Notes: generated by a model from the letters alone, not told the origin. DNA of 64,000 nt from Paralvinella palmiformis (GCA_025642065.1 JAODUP010001190.1:28128-92127), one strand, 5' to 3'. Counted from the first letter of the stretch, positions 12,373-26,600 are shown. Translations and numbers: made by a program.

Positions 12373-13599
12373 CTTCTGTGATGAAATTTATAAGGATTCA
12401 CTTGTACTTGACACTATTCTTGTGTTTGTTATAGGACATAAATTTCGAACATGTATTTGGGGAGTTTCAAGGAGGGTTTATATCCAGGAAGGCTTATTTC
12501 CGGAAAGACTCATTTCCATACCCCAAATTTCTACACCGACTCATGCCCCTTCTATTTCTACACTAATTTCACTTTGAAGTTTAGAGAAAACTCTATGATA
12601 TGTTTTATAAGTCCCATTCCAAGACATGTCTTACATCATACAAACAGTATATTATAAAACAGAAGATGAAGATCATAACACGTTAATTATTATGTCGCAG
12701 TGTATAGTGTACGCTTTATTCAGTCTAGCTTTGATACGTAATTACTATCCATCTTGATAACTCAGGTAGGTGTTATCCTCGATACCTAAATTGTCAATTT
12801 AATCTACTTTTAAAAAAAACGTCTTCTATACTTAGCCAGTGCGAGTTTGATGGAAAGAAATTGAAGGTCAAAAATACAGTAATAGATTTTTGTAAACGTT
12901 TTGTTATACTTAAAATGGAAATTAGTGGAATTTATTATTATATAGAAAATAAAGAATGAACAACTGCATACGGGAAATATTTTGATATTAAGATAAAAAC
13001 TGGATTAAGTAAATCAGACAATTAGTATCATTGGGTTTGTCACTATGTTCAAATTTGTGCAATGTTGGGTACATATATTTTGCCCAGCAGGGTGGTGTTT
13101 GCACGATTCAACGAACAGTGAGCTTGTTGTCATGGTATTTGTCTTCAATAAATCTGGAATCCTTTAGAGTTTGGTATTTGTTGTAAAACGCTTAATTTAG
13201 CGGCCTTTATAATGATCAGTTTATAGCATTCATGAGCATTTGTCCAGGGAAGCCAGTAAAGTGTTACAGGTAGTTAGTGAAACTTGTAAGCTTTAATAGC
13301 AATTAATAAAATGCCAGAGCTGATGGCAGATCTCTGCCAGACGTCCTTGGTACTGATGCTGATTGTGTGTAACATTCAAAATATGTATTCAATAATAACC
13401 TTAATGAATCACCATATATATAACAAGACAAGACAATTTATTCACAATTTCCGAGTCACATATAATACATGACATAGTATAATATTAATAGAGGAAATTG
13501 AGCGACAGGCATAGCGATAATGGCTGTCTTCCTACCTGCCCATAACTTAATAACACAATAAAATAAACAAAACATGGCTAGAGTATGGAAAACATTTTG

Positions 13600-13653
13600 T
13601 AGACACACATATACATATACACACATACACACACATACATACGCGCCACACAC

Positions 13654-13745
<92 letters not shown>

Positions 13746-13770
13746 TACATATATAACCATGTACACACCC

Positions 13771-13828
<58 letters not shown>
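13600..13828. repeat. Alternating (CA)n and (TA)n microsatellite block
   Basis: Two CA tracts and two TA tracts in alternation over about 230 bp. Confidence 0.95.
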
Positions 13829-13830
<2 letters not shown>

Positions 13831-15045
13831 GAACATCTTATCTATTTCCATCCAGATTCCTTATTACCCCAATGTAAGAAAGTTATGTCGTTATTACAAC
13901 ATGTTTGAGTCTATTAGCTTTGTTATGTATAATGTAGAATCTATGTTGTTGTCCTCTTATGTGGTCTGGCGAAACGACCTATTAATTCATACAATGCTGC
14001 TTGATGGATTTATACTCCTGGAGTCGTTTGTTACTCAGGCAGGCATCTCCATGGGTATTAAGCTGCGGACAGAGGTTTTTCCCATATTGTGAGTAATTAG
14101 GTTACACTGATATAGGAAATTTGTTAAATGTATAGCTATTATAATCCCGACGTGTCATTCGCACTATCGGAGATCTGCCTGAAATCCGCTGTTCTCGGCC
14201 ATGGGTCAAATAGATCAAGTGGATAGCGCTTTAATTTAGATCCCACCACACCTAACTGCATATACTTAGGGACGCTAAATTAAGCGTGAATGAACGTACG
14301 TTCAGTTAGTGATGAACAGAAACGTATGAGGGTTAGCTGTTAGGTTCGAGTAAATCATAGTATTTACTCAGGTTTGAGACGATATTTCGTTCCTAGTCCA
14401 GTAATAATCCATTGTGCGGTATTGCTACTTTGTTTTTATTTTAGTTTAATCGCTTTAGTGAGTCCATACTGTGTTAGTATACATTCTCTTTGTTATGAAC
14501 AAACTGTAATGTTTGTTAACACGCTGAGGCTATATATAGGGCTTGAATTTTCACTTAGGTTAGAGAAGAACTTCGACGCCAGACCAGACGGACGTGTATT
14601 GATACATGGGTCATATAGGTAGGATTTATTCAGTTATTCGAACCCAGAATAAAGCTGAGGTCAGCATCTGAGGTGTCGAAATAGTTTATTTTGGACCACA
14701 GAAAATTACTGTTGAATGTAAACTGTGGTGTCAAAATAGTTTATGATATGTATGTAGCAAGTCACCATTGAACCACACGCACGTGTTGTTTGTTGCGAGC
14801 TGTGGTATCAAATGGTATGTTTGTACATGCTTCCGCTTTTTGTACGTAGCCTGCATGTAGCCGCTTTCCTGTGGGCGTGACATATTTGTCGCGTACGAAA
14901 AGCGAATTAGCTGGTTCCCACAGGCTGATGAGTAGACCAGACACATGCTTAGGTATACGCACACATTTATCAATATGTGGAGGTATGGAACATTTTATTT
15001 TCACGGTTCGAGATTCTCTGTGCCTGTGCCTTATAATACACAGCT

Positions 15046-15127
<82 letters not shown>

Positions 15128-15274
15128 TACACATACACACACATACACACACATACACACAACATACACACATACACACATACATACATACACACACACA
15201 TACATACATACACACATACATACATACATATACACTACATATATACACACACATGTACACACACACATATATAT

Positions 15275-15315
<41 letters not shown>
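15046..15315. repeat. (CA)n, CA/ACAT mix, then (TA)n
   Basis: A pure CA tract of nearly 80 bp, degenerate ACAT repeats, then a TA tract. Confidence 0.95.
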
Positions 15316-15318
<3 letters not shown>

Positions 15319-16379
15319 ACAGATACACATAATAAACACATGTATACACATACACATAAACACAAAGCTACATATGTATGTATGCATGCAGTAATTTTGA
15401 TAATTGGGAAAATGTTCTTTTAAGATGTTGAAGGGAAGGAGATAGAAAAAGCGGATTTGACAAAATCTAAAAATGGAGCGGAAACACCAGGAGATTGAGA
15501 TAAAAGACGCACCCTGTTTCCACACATAAACCAACTTCATCAAATATGTTTTGAGTACTATCTGCAATCAGCCCAAAACGTATGTACTGCTACATTTTAC
15601 ATTGTCTGTATATGAAGCAAGTAAGTGACCTGTTACCCGTTTTTTTAAATATAGCTCGTGTGGTCTGACTTGGCAGAATGCGCCTCCATTTGTTCCAAAT
15701 TTGAGGTAAACTGTAAAGAGATAAACTTTGATAAAAAAGTGGATGTACCACGTTCCACGTGCAAAACATTAGCTTGACTGGTGATACGAATTTCCTGGAT
15801 TTCACGATTATATTTGAAGTTATTGTCAAACGAATGAGGCAGTCTATTTTTTGCGAAATCGTACATGAATAACGAGGATTGATATTCATACAAGTCTTTT
15901 AGCTTCAAAATATTGGATTGCTTAAACAGAGGTTCAGTATGACTATTATATTCTGCTTTCTTTATTGTACGAATTGCACGTTTTTTGTTGTAATTCTGTT
16001 TTATGTACGACTGATTGGCAAGCCCTACCCCATGCTAAATTACCATATATGACGTGTGGTTAAATGAGTGCAAAATACAGTGTCCTTAGGTTTTCAACTG
16101 GTAAAATATGTTTAACCTGATTGATGGAAAACAAGGCACGAGATATTTTATATACAATATAATATGTACACCCAGTTTTAATTTTTTTGCACTTCTTTAT
16201 CATGAAGTATCGCATTAGACATCACTACTAGCAGATTTAACTTTATATGCGATCAATTGCGACTAATTTATTTTTGTATTAAACTAATTGCTGAAGGATG
16301 TCAATACAACATACGGCTGTATTAAATCTGACGAAAAAAACATAAAATGTTGCACTTCAAACAAAACATAATTGAGAAA

Positions 16380-16600
16380 CTCCTGCTGGACTACCATAGA
16401 TCCTATGGTCTGTAATTTACTGCTTCACCATGGGGACTAAATCTAAATAAATTTAGAATATACAATACATAGCATATTCGGCGGAAAAAAACCTTGTCAG
16501 TTGCCTGGTTGGATAAAAACTCCTCCTACTTTAGTGCCACGGCCAAGATTCGAACCTCCGACCTCCCGCACATCATTACCATGACTATAGAGGCAGGTTT
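16380..16600 (-). mobile_element. SINE-C copy 2, tRNA-derived
   Basis: Minus strand carries GGAGGTTCGAATCTTGGCCG, GTAGGAGGAGTTTTTATCC, CCAGGCAACTGACAAGG and GGTGAAGCAGTAAATTAC, matching 38450-38605 in order. Confidence 0.8.
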
Positions 16601-17312
16601 TTTTCTGGTAAAACTATATTCTAGCCACCAAAATTCAACATCATCCCATGAGTTATACAAAATCACAAACTTAAACTATGACAATATTAAAAAAGAACAA
16701 TGCCAAAAAACAATATTTATTTGGAAATTTCTGATAAATAATGACTTGGGATAATAAGTAATACATACAGAAACAAAGCCATTTTTTAAACGGTGCAACG
16801 TTATTGTTACATGACTATTAATTAAGAGGCTTATATAGAGTGTTGCGGTATCTGAAATAAATTCAAAAGTAGCTGTATTTAAAGTCTTTGGCGTTTTCTT
16901 GTACCATATTGGACAGTTTCTGTTATAAAGAAAATAACTTTTACAAATACCATCACCACCCACCAAATAACAGCCATCCACTTGCGAATTAAATTTAGTT
17001 TTCATCTTAACTTCACAGACCTCAACTCTCCAAGGAGATGAAAACGATGACGTCATTGAGTTGGTTATTAAAAATGACTTAATTAACAATATTCTCCATA
17101 TTTTCTCGTCCACATCTGATCAACGGTTTTTCATACATTAATTGTCTTGTTATATTTTACTCCATTAATTCAATATTAAATATATACGAGTTTAGCCTTC
17201 ACTTAAATTGTGTTAGTGTTTGTGCCAGGTTATAATTATATTTACTCTACGATTGTGTTGTTTGTTTATTTTTAGATTATCAGCCATATATTTGGTAGGT
17301 TGCCTCATACCA

Positions 17313-17534
17313 ATCTTCCATAAACTCTAGTGGGCGCCTCCGTGGTCTAGCGGTAGCGTGCTGGACCACAGATCACTACCACCCGTGTTCGAATCCCGGC
17401 GTGGGCATATCTGAAGGTTGTTTCGTCTTTCGCTTCGCCTCATTACCTTTGGAGGTCGCTCGGCCCATTTAGCCTACCATGTACACAAACGTGGCCGTAA
17501 AACATCAATCATCATCATCTTCCATAAACTCTAG
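17313..17534 (+). mobile_element. SINE-A copy 1, tRNA-derived, with 18-bp target-site duplication
   Basis: Body 17331-17516. A-box TGGTCTAGCGGTAGCGTG and B-box GTTCGAATCCC mark the tRNA-like head. A shared body (TTACCTTTGGAGGTCGCTCG, CCTACCATGTACAC) and an (ATC)n tail follow. ATCTTCCATAAACTCTAG occurs on both sides (17313-17330 and 17517-17534), a perfect target-site duplication. Not a tRNA gene: the arms do not close into a cloverleaf acceptor. Confidence 0.92.
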
Positions 17535-19919
17535 TATTTCTATTCTACCAGATTACACATGCAGATCATACAAGAACGCAACAATTTCGCGTCATTACAG
17601 AAGAGTATTTCGTTTTTAATAGGCTGAGAACATATTTCTTCCCCTTTTCCATCCTGATTGACAGTTTATCTTTTATTTGTTGTCTTGATAATATATAACT
17701 CCCACGCGGAATTTAAAAATATGCGCGTAGCGTGCAATTTTCTATTTTTTCTTTACGACCAACACACAACTGAGTGGAATAAAAACAAAATCTATTAACA
17801 TAGAAAACACTAGTGTACATGAATGTCATTTAATTATAGATATATTTCAATCAAACACGTTACTTTATCCTTAGTATCATAGAACATTGATAATAATCGA
17901 TATTGTTATAAAATCATTAGATAAAGCAATAGTAGTATATTAGCTGGCGCAACAATTACCTCATTGGGATATTAAAAAAGTACAGTTAAGAAACACAGCT
18001 AGCATCTAATCCGGATATATGTTTATGTACACAAATAAATAATATACATTATTATACAAATAGCTAGCTTACCCTGGATTCTATATATAGGGTTATTTAT
18101 GAGCTGAATACTTAGAACTGGGTCTGGCCCAACCATAACGGAACCAAAAAGGATCGATATTTAGAAGATACATTATTGAGTAGCCACAGTATTTACAAAT
18201 CAATATAATCTATACATGCTGACTAAAGGATAAATCAAATATAAATGACCAGATTAAAACCACAAACTTTGTTTATACGTAATTCACGATTCCGTCAAAC
18301 AATTATGCTGTACATGATATAATAACATAGCGTAATTTAAGTGTATGTACTTACTATTTGAAGAAATATGTCTAAACATAGATATTAAAATGAAACTTGT
18401 CCATCTAGTCCAATAATGCCAACTCTAACTGGTTTGTTGATACGGCCTAATGCGTTAAATCAGACATGTTAAGTCTCCCGGTTTTGAGCTACATTTCCTG
18501 GCGGGAACCAAACATCTCCCGGGTTTTAACAGCAACGACACTCGGCACGTTCTTCATTCAAGCAAAATCAACATGGATGAGCCGTGCTATGCATTTCAGC
18601 CAGACCGCCATCTGCTGAAATCGGCAGTCTGCACCATATATGGTACTATGTGTAAGACCACCAGTAATAGTGATGTGAGACCTCTGCTTGTGTGACTTCT
18701 TGCTAGATCTGTGTAATAATAGTATCTGAAATGGGGTATACATGTAAAAATAACACATGATGTGTTTAAGATGCTTTTTAATTTTATTTTGTTTGCTAGA
18801 TCTGCATTGACACATAGTTTATTATAATGTTTTTAGTCAGTGCATTAGTTTTTATAAAGTGCAATAATTTTAGATTGTATGTGGCAGGTATTGCATAGTT
18901 GGTAATGATAAAACTTGATTGTGATGGTCTGATATTATATCAAGAGTGTTTTCTTTCTGTTACCATAGTGATTTTTATGATAATCCGATTTACGTATAAA
19001 AGCCCGATTTTCTGAGCCCCTCCAATTTACGTATATAAATCTACTGTTTTGGCATTTCTGAAATTTAACATGTATGATTAAATAGCACTTATCTCATTTG
19101 GCGCGAAAACAAAATACACAGCCTTAAACTGAGAAATGATTGTGCTGTACTCATTTACCAAATATGGCAATTAATAGAAAACCTATGTCAATGGTGGAGC
19201 CACCTATGGCCCAAGTGTGGCAATAACAAACTGTTATGATGCTAACACTAAAATAAACTATATTACAAACAGTAGACAAGTAGCACATGGTTATAATATA
19301 CAAGTTCTACATGGCTACAATATGATAGTCGGTTTAATCTTAACCAACGTGTATTTACGGTTATATGATACCTATCTCATCCCATCCACGGTTTTGAAGA
19401 GCGGCATTTATTCAGCTGATAAACCACATCCTACTGTTCTTAATAAATTCAACTGATTTGCTGTATTACTAACTGTATAAATTCTGAGCTCTCAGTGGTA
19501 ACCATCTTTCTCTGCGTGACAATGTTAATCTTATAAATAAGTATATGTATATTTTAACCTCTATTCCGTGTCCGGTTTCGTTTTACTTCTATGCAGTACA
19601 CTTGGTCACGCTTGAAAAAACACAGAGCATTAAGACTACCAACATTCCTCATCCACGAACATTGCGTGTTTTCGTGGCTGCGTCATATACATATTAATAG
19701 ACCAAGTTCAATGTTGGTGTGTGCAAATGTTTGTTACACGTTGTCAAAGATATTCTGCGATATAATCTGACATATTGAAAGGATTTAGTACAGAAATGGC
19801 CAGACATCCAATGGACTGTTTATGGAAGATTTTATAATACTGGAACAACATCTTTCTAACATAAGAAATCAGATCATTTGGATGGTTAAGTGTAATATTT
19901 CCTGATCAGAGTCTGAAAT
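17535..19919. other. No gene recognised; upstream of the PTP receptor
   Basis: AT-rich non-coding. Must include the promoter and any 5' UTR of the PTP receptor, but no clear core promoter motif could be singled out. Confidence 0.5.
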
Positions 19920-20173
19920 ATGTTATCCGTTATGACTTGGATAATTATCTATGTGCTGATGGTTTCGTCATCTTTAGCGGGTAAATTAAAAAACAGTCAA
20001 TAAAATAATAGATATTAAATTATTTAATAGATTTTCTAATAAAAATATTTCTATTAATAAATTTACAAACTATCAACAGTTAGTGTTGTCTTTATATTCA
20101 GTTTATTGTGCTAAATTCTTTGCGAATTAATTTAATTATATATGATAGGTTTCACATTATTTGTTTTCTGTAA

Positions 20174-20237
<64 letters not shown>

Positions 20238-21282
20238 TCACACACACACAACACACTAGGTTTTTAGGCAGTTCTCATATAGTAGTTGTAATAATAATAA
20301 ACATGATGATCTTTATTATACTAAACTAAATAAATGTAATATGATGTTATTATCTTTTAGCTAACATAGCCCTAGATAAACCAACTGGTCAGATAGGAGC
20401 TTATGGTGGAGCTACATCAGACAAGGTCGTGGAGGTACATCAGACAAAGCTGTAGATGGTCGTTATGATGTGGATGAAGACACCGAGTACTATCTCAGTG
20501 TATGTGCTCATCCCGAAACTAACTGGCATGGAGTGGACCTGCCAAATGGTGGGTAGATCTAGAGGATACATATAGTATATCTACTGTCACTGTATGGAAT
20601 ACATATAACAATGGAGGTAATTATATGTTTTAAACATGTCATGTTACTGTTATGCGTAAAAGGTTGTCATAATACAATAATATACTGCCATTAATTACAC
20701 TATACTAATTGTTCTTCAAGGAGGGACATTTATATTATACATCAGCACGTTCACTAGCCAAATAGATGTCTATGCTACAATGTGTCTGTGTATATGTTTG
20801 TGTGTTCAAACAATATTGCCCCTTTCAGCATACAGCCGGATGAATAATTTCACGGTAGAAGTTGTTACCTCAGACAACAGAACTACACAAAGTTGTGGAG
20901 AATATCGTGAAGCTGATCCTGTCAGACGAGGAGGAAGTTATACATTTAACTGTAACTCTAAACAAGGAAGATATGTATATGTTAGAAGGTTACAAGGTTC
21001 TAAAGAACAATACTATATGACACTCTGTGAAGTAGTGATAGATGGCTTTATAATGACAGTGTCATCATCTATTACAAAAATAACAGCACCAACAATAACA
21101 CCGACAATATCAACAAGATCAACAAAAAGACAATCGCCATCAATAAAAAATAACAACAACAACAACCAAAAAAGGAAAAATAACAACAAATGAATCAACA
21201 ACTACGTTACAAAATACAACATTAGGATCGTTATCTACAAAAACAACAATAACAACACCATCATCATCATCAAAAAATAAAG
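19920..21282 (+). other. PTP receptor ectodomain: signal peptide, fucolectin-like domain, Thr-rich stalk (frame-broken)
   Basis: Exon 1 encodes a 20-residue hydrophobic leader. Exon 2 opens with [10 protein letters not shown], continues in another frame with [15 protein letters not shown], and ends in a third with [18 protein letters not shown]. These are hallmarks of the fucolectin/F5-8-type fold common in lophotrochozoan receptor PTPs. Exon 3 completes the domain ([40 protein letters not shown]) and runs into a stalk rich in Thr, Ser and Lys that would be O-glycosylated. The three frames do not join: a 23-bp imperfect duplication at 20408-20453, a one-base loss near 20530-20547 and one extra base in the A-run at 21145-21150 account for the shifts. 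A sugar-binding role is inferred from the fold only. Confidence 0.8.
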
Positions 21283-23611
21283 GTAATTAATTATATTGTC
21301 TTGATAGTTATCTATTGTTAAAAAGATATCTAGTTGCTAACCAATTAAATATAATGTGTAATTTGTATTATCTCTACGTTTCAAATAAAGAATTATTTTA
21401 TTTTCAGGTATAACAACCACCACATTGGTAATTATAGTAGTTCCCGTTACTGGTCTTCTTGTCACTGTGATAATAATAGGCATCATATTTTTACGTCGAA
21501 GGTATTTGTTAATCCATATATTATCTAATTGTTAATATTATTATTGCAAATTTCCTTTTGTTTTCTTAATGTAGTATATTTGGTACTAGATTAATCACAT
21601 TTATATAACAAGTGAGTGAATAAATAATGAATGTATTGTCAAATTCAACAATAACTGTTATTGCATTACAAGCTAGTGTTATAGTTATTATGATTTAAAT
21701 GTATGAAACATAATATTTGTTATCTCCTTTAGGAATGGAATAAAATGCATGAAAGTTAAAAAGGATAAGGAATCCACCATGACACAAGGTACCATTAATG
21801 GTGGATTTGCAGAAGATACCACTCCAGGTGCAAGTAAGTCCCATTAAAAGTAATATATATATTGCATTACCATAAAATATGAAAATAACATGGCTGTCTT
21901 GTTTAGTTAACATAATCTTATATGAAAAATATGTTAATTAGATATACTTATCAAAACATTCCAATCCCAAACATTCATTACAAAAACACATTATAATTAA
22001 TTGACACGTACTGACTTGCTACATAATTTAAGCTTTAGATAGTGGATCAATAATATTGACTGAAGATGAGCTAGAAGCAGTACAAGTAGTAAAAGAAGCA
22101 GCAGCAGCCACACCTTCTTACACTGATGAAGAAAATCCTTACAACAATTCTGTTATACCTGTCTCAGAATTTGAAAGTTATGTCAACTTGAAAAAATCGG
22201 ATGAAACGAATGCTTTTGATGAATATAAAGTAAGTTGAACATTTCCACAGAAAAATTGAGTAAATATAGAGAAGACAAAAGACATATATGAGATAATGAT
22301 ATGTCAATATATTAATAAATATGATGATCATGATCACACAGAGATAATTGAATTTCAGACATTTCCACAAATTGACCACAACAGGTATAAGATTGCCATT
22401 ACCGATGACAACAAAAAGAAGAACAGATTTCTCAACATCTATCCTTGTATGTATACTTTATGTTATAATATTGTGTTGTCCTTAACAAAATATAGAATGT
22501 CATAAAGATATCTCGGATAAAATTTGTTAAATGACAATCATTTGATTTGCTGTTGACCTTTTATTAAGTTTGTTGGTTATTAAAAGTGTTTTAAAGTTAG
22601 TGTAAATTTGTTTACAGATGATCTTACTCGAGTGATATTAGATGAAGAAAACCCAGAAACTGATGGTGATTACATTAATGCGAGCTTTATAGAGGTAGTA
22701 ACTATATAAATCATTTATCTGATTGAAAACATTAAAAATAACAAGAGTATAACATATAATAAGTTAATATTATTATGGATTAGGTATTTATGATGATGAT
22801 AATTAAGACATTATAATATTAATTTGTATTATTTTAGGGTTATGGTAACACTGAATGTGCTTATATTGCTACTCAAGGTGAGTCAATATTAAAAATAGTG
22901 CATAGTTTTATAATTGTCACATAACATAACAAATATTTTTTTTTATGATTATGAATCCCTTTTCACAATATGTTTAATTGTTATATTTCACATTAATAAT
23001 ATTAAATTAATTTTTATAAGTGCTAAATCACGAGGAAAACTAAATCCTCATCTTGTTTAATTATTGAGCATACTAAAGAAAAAAAAAAATTTAATAACAA
23101 CATCATTTTAGGTCCAGTTCATCAAACTATGCGAGACTTCTGGAGAATGATTTGGCAATATGGTGCCAATAGAATTGTTATGGTTGCAAATTTAGCTGAA
23201 GATGGAAAGGTAAATATGTAGAATTAGTAAATTTATAATGCAAAGATGATTAATACTAAATTTAAATATTGATTAATATTAATTTCTTGTGTCTCATCTA
23301 TGTTAAATAGTACACGTATATTTGTATTACTGATTATTTTATAGATAATACCTTATTATTCGGATTAATATATTTTTATGTAATATCAGTAAATAATTTA
23401 ATTTCTAGAAAAAGTGTGACCGCTATTGGCCAGAATATATAAACCAATCAGAGAAACATGACATGTTTATGGTGACTTTAGAATCTGTAACAGAGTATGC
23501 TGATTATACCATTAGGTCATTGACACTTGCTAGAGGGGTAAGATGTGATATTGATCATTGTATCCATTCACTGAAACACATGTATGTGTGCACATATACA
23601 CCGAACCCCTC

Positions 23612-23664
<53 letters not shown>

Positions 23665-26600
23665 CTGTAAATATAACCATACTTTCCAATTTACATTCTC
23701 ACCAGGATGAATCACGTCCAATCTATCAGTATCATTTTACATCATGGAAAGACAAAGGAAGGCCATCATTTGGAGCAGTTACACTTCTTCACTTTCATCA
23801 GAAAGTACATTCCAAAGATGATGAAAGAACAGGTCCATTAGTGGTACACTGCAGGTATGTCCAGATGGTATCATCAGATTATATAACAAATAGAAAAATA
23901 TGTTAATAACAAATAACACTGTTTATGTAGAATTACTAATCTATAGAGTTATCTGCTCTCATACAGTGCTGGTGTTGGTCGTACGGGTACATTTATTGCT
24001 CTTGATATACTGCTTCAACAAATGGCTGATGAAAGAGTAGCAGATGTTCTCGGATGTGTACAGAAGTTAAGACAACAGAGAATGCTCATGGTACAGACTA
24101 AGGTAGGAAGAAAGTTATATTATATGAATATTATATTTCAATGTTCAGCCGTGTATTACAGTTTCAAAGTATTCAAGTAAGAGGTACTCAGGTTTCTGGA
24201 TGTTGATATATTGGTAGATATATCTGATGGTAGTGATGGTAATTAGTGATTTTAATGTTAATTGTATTATGTCTGTTTTAATTTATCATTGACTATGTGT
24301 CAGATATTTTAACTTATACTGTTTTACATACACACATCCATGCACACACATACCCAAAGATGTAGTATTTAAACATTTAAAATATTCATATATGAATACT
24401 TTCTTCGTGCATATGAGCAGATTGGGTACTATTATGGAGATCTCCAAATTAGGATTAAAATCTTATTGTTACTTAATTGTGTTTGTGGCAATACCCTGAC
24501 ATGTGGCCATTACCAAGGCTATAATTAGTACTCACTACTTTATTAATATGAGTGAATGAGTTATTTTTGTTTAGCCTCAGCAGTGTTATATTATCATGTG
24601 ATATATTATCATGAACCAATACTCTAGGAAAATGAGATTATCTGATGAAACATCTTATAGAAGCTTGTAACATTGAAATTTGAAAACCAGTAGGAAGTTA
24701 AATGAATAAATGAATGAAAGATGTCGTTTTGAAACAAAAGGATATCACATGTACAGGAATACCTTGATTTATATTAACAATATTGTGTGTGTGTGTATGT
24801 GTATGAGTGTGGTGTGTGTGTGAGTGTGTTTGTGTATGTACACACCTAGCTGTACATATAAGAATGAAGTAAGCAGTTAGTACAGATAGAATTTCATTTT
24901 ATTTCAGTTGTTGTGTACATTAAAACAAAGAGAGGAAGAACAATACAAGGAAGGTTTATTAAAGGAGAATAAAGACAAAAACAGAGATATATCTGTCATA
25001 CCAGGTAATATATAATATAGCATATTTGAAAATTATATAATTCTCATAATTAACAGCAACTTACTACAAATATTGTAGTGAGGAAAGTCTGTAAGTATAC
25101 ATATTTGTAAAGATAAAGTTAATTTTGTCAACACTTGTTATTATATAGATTACCTGAAAATAAATTAATGATTTGGTTCTTAAAAAGTAGCTAAAATCTA
25201 AAAGTTAAGCCCTATTATAACCCGATGTAACTCTAGTAATCCATTCAAACATTTGGGTGTATCAAAAGAATTATGTCCGAGAAAGCCCCGGATATAATAA
25301 TGAGAGTAATTAACAAACAAAAAATGGAACAAGTATGAAGATTGACTCAAGAAGATAACACAAGACAGTGTGTGGTTTGAGAGCCATTTGAAATTTAATA
25401 TCTTCTATTTGGGGATATTTGTATATGTTATAGCATATGTTTGTTTTTTAAATTTTGTTAAATGACTTGTCATCAACTGTAATAAAATGGAAATGATAAA
25501 GATAATTGTCCAAAGTAATTCCATAAATCTATAAATCATCATAATCTGTATCTCAATTTCTATTTTATTTCCGTTATTCATCTCAGACATTACCAAGTGT
25601 TTGATGCAATTAAAACTTCCTTAACGTAAGAAAAATTATTACAGAGAACAACTTGATTGGATGAATGTAAACGGATGTGTCTGTTTTTAGTGGTTTTGTT
25701 TACTTTGTTCGGGACAACAAAGTGTCATCCATATCTCTGTACTCACTTCTTAGAATGGTTTCCAATATTAGGTTCATGGTAAATGATGGAGTGAAGGACC
25801 GACTGGTCTTTAATCGAAACAGCATATAATAATACCATTAATTAATACAATTCTGAAATAGTTTTGATCATCCTAATACATTGATGATTCTTATTTTGTT
25901 TTACAGCTGAACATCATCGACCATATTTGACTATGAGGGGTAAATTCCATGATCATTATATTAATGCTGTTTTTGTAGATGTAAGTAATAATATTATACA
26001 CCTGTTCACCATCAAATATAAACAGTCTAATATGTGATAACGGTGCCTGTGTAATTTGTTATAAAAAATATCTGACCATTTACAGCTTTTCTCCTTATTC
26101 TATGTATATACCTATTTATTTATGAGAACACACATACACACACACACACACACACACATTTCTCCTATTATTATTATTACATTTACCTATTATAAAAATG
26201 TGTCCCTCCAAAATGCATTAGAAACAATTATATTTTTTCTACGTTTCCAATAGAGTTTTAAGAAGCACAGTTATTATGTAGTAACACAGATGCCATTAGC
26301 CAAGACACAGGCTGACTTATGGAGACTAGTTTATGATCACCAGCTTAATGCAATTGTTATGCTTAATGAAATGGGTGAATCAGATGAGGTTTGTGTTTAC
26401 CATTTTACCAAGTCTATTATTTCACTGTCACAAAGCTCTGGCTTTCGTGAATCTTTATAATATATATTTCTTATACTAAATTATTATTATTACAGACCTG
26501 CAAGCAGTACTGGCCAGATGAGGGAAGTCAAGTTTATGGCCCGATAATAGTTACACATATGGCAACAGCTAAAATTTCTCCTAAAGTAATCATGAGGGAA

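Larger units (their letters stand above)
12030..16379. other. No gene recognised; microsatellites
   Basis: Apart from the simple repeats listed, unique-looking AT-rich sequence with only short open frames lacking domains. Confidence 0.55.

Noticed and set aside
14374..14622. Hydrophobic 82-residue open frame resembling a membrane protein
   Set aside because: AT-rich DNA yields such frames by chance; no family match or gene context.
15046..15123. CRISPR-like or satellite array
   Set aside because: Simple dinucleotide repeat without spacer structure.
17331..17410. tRNA gene
   Set aside because: A- and B-boxes are present but the acceptor stem does not close, and the unit continues into a repeated body with a target-site duplication, so it is a SINE.
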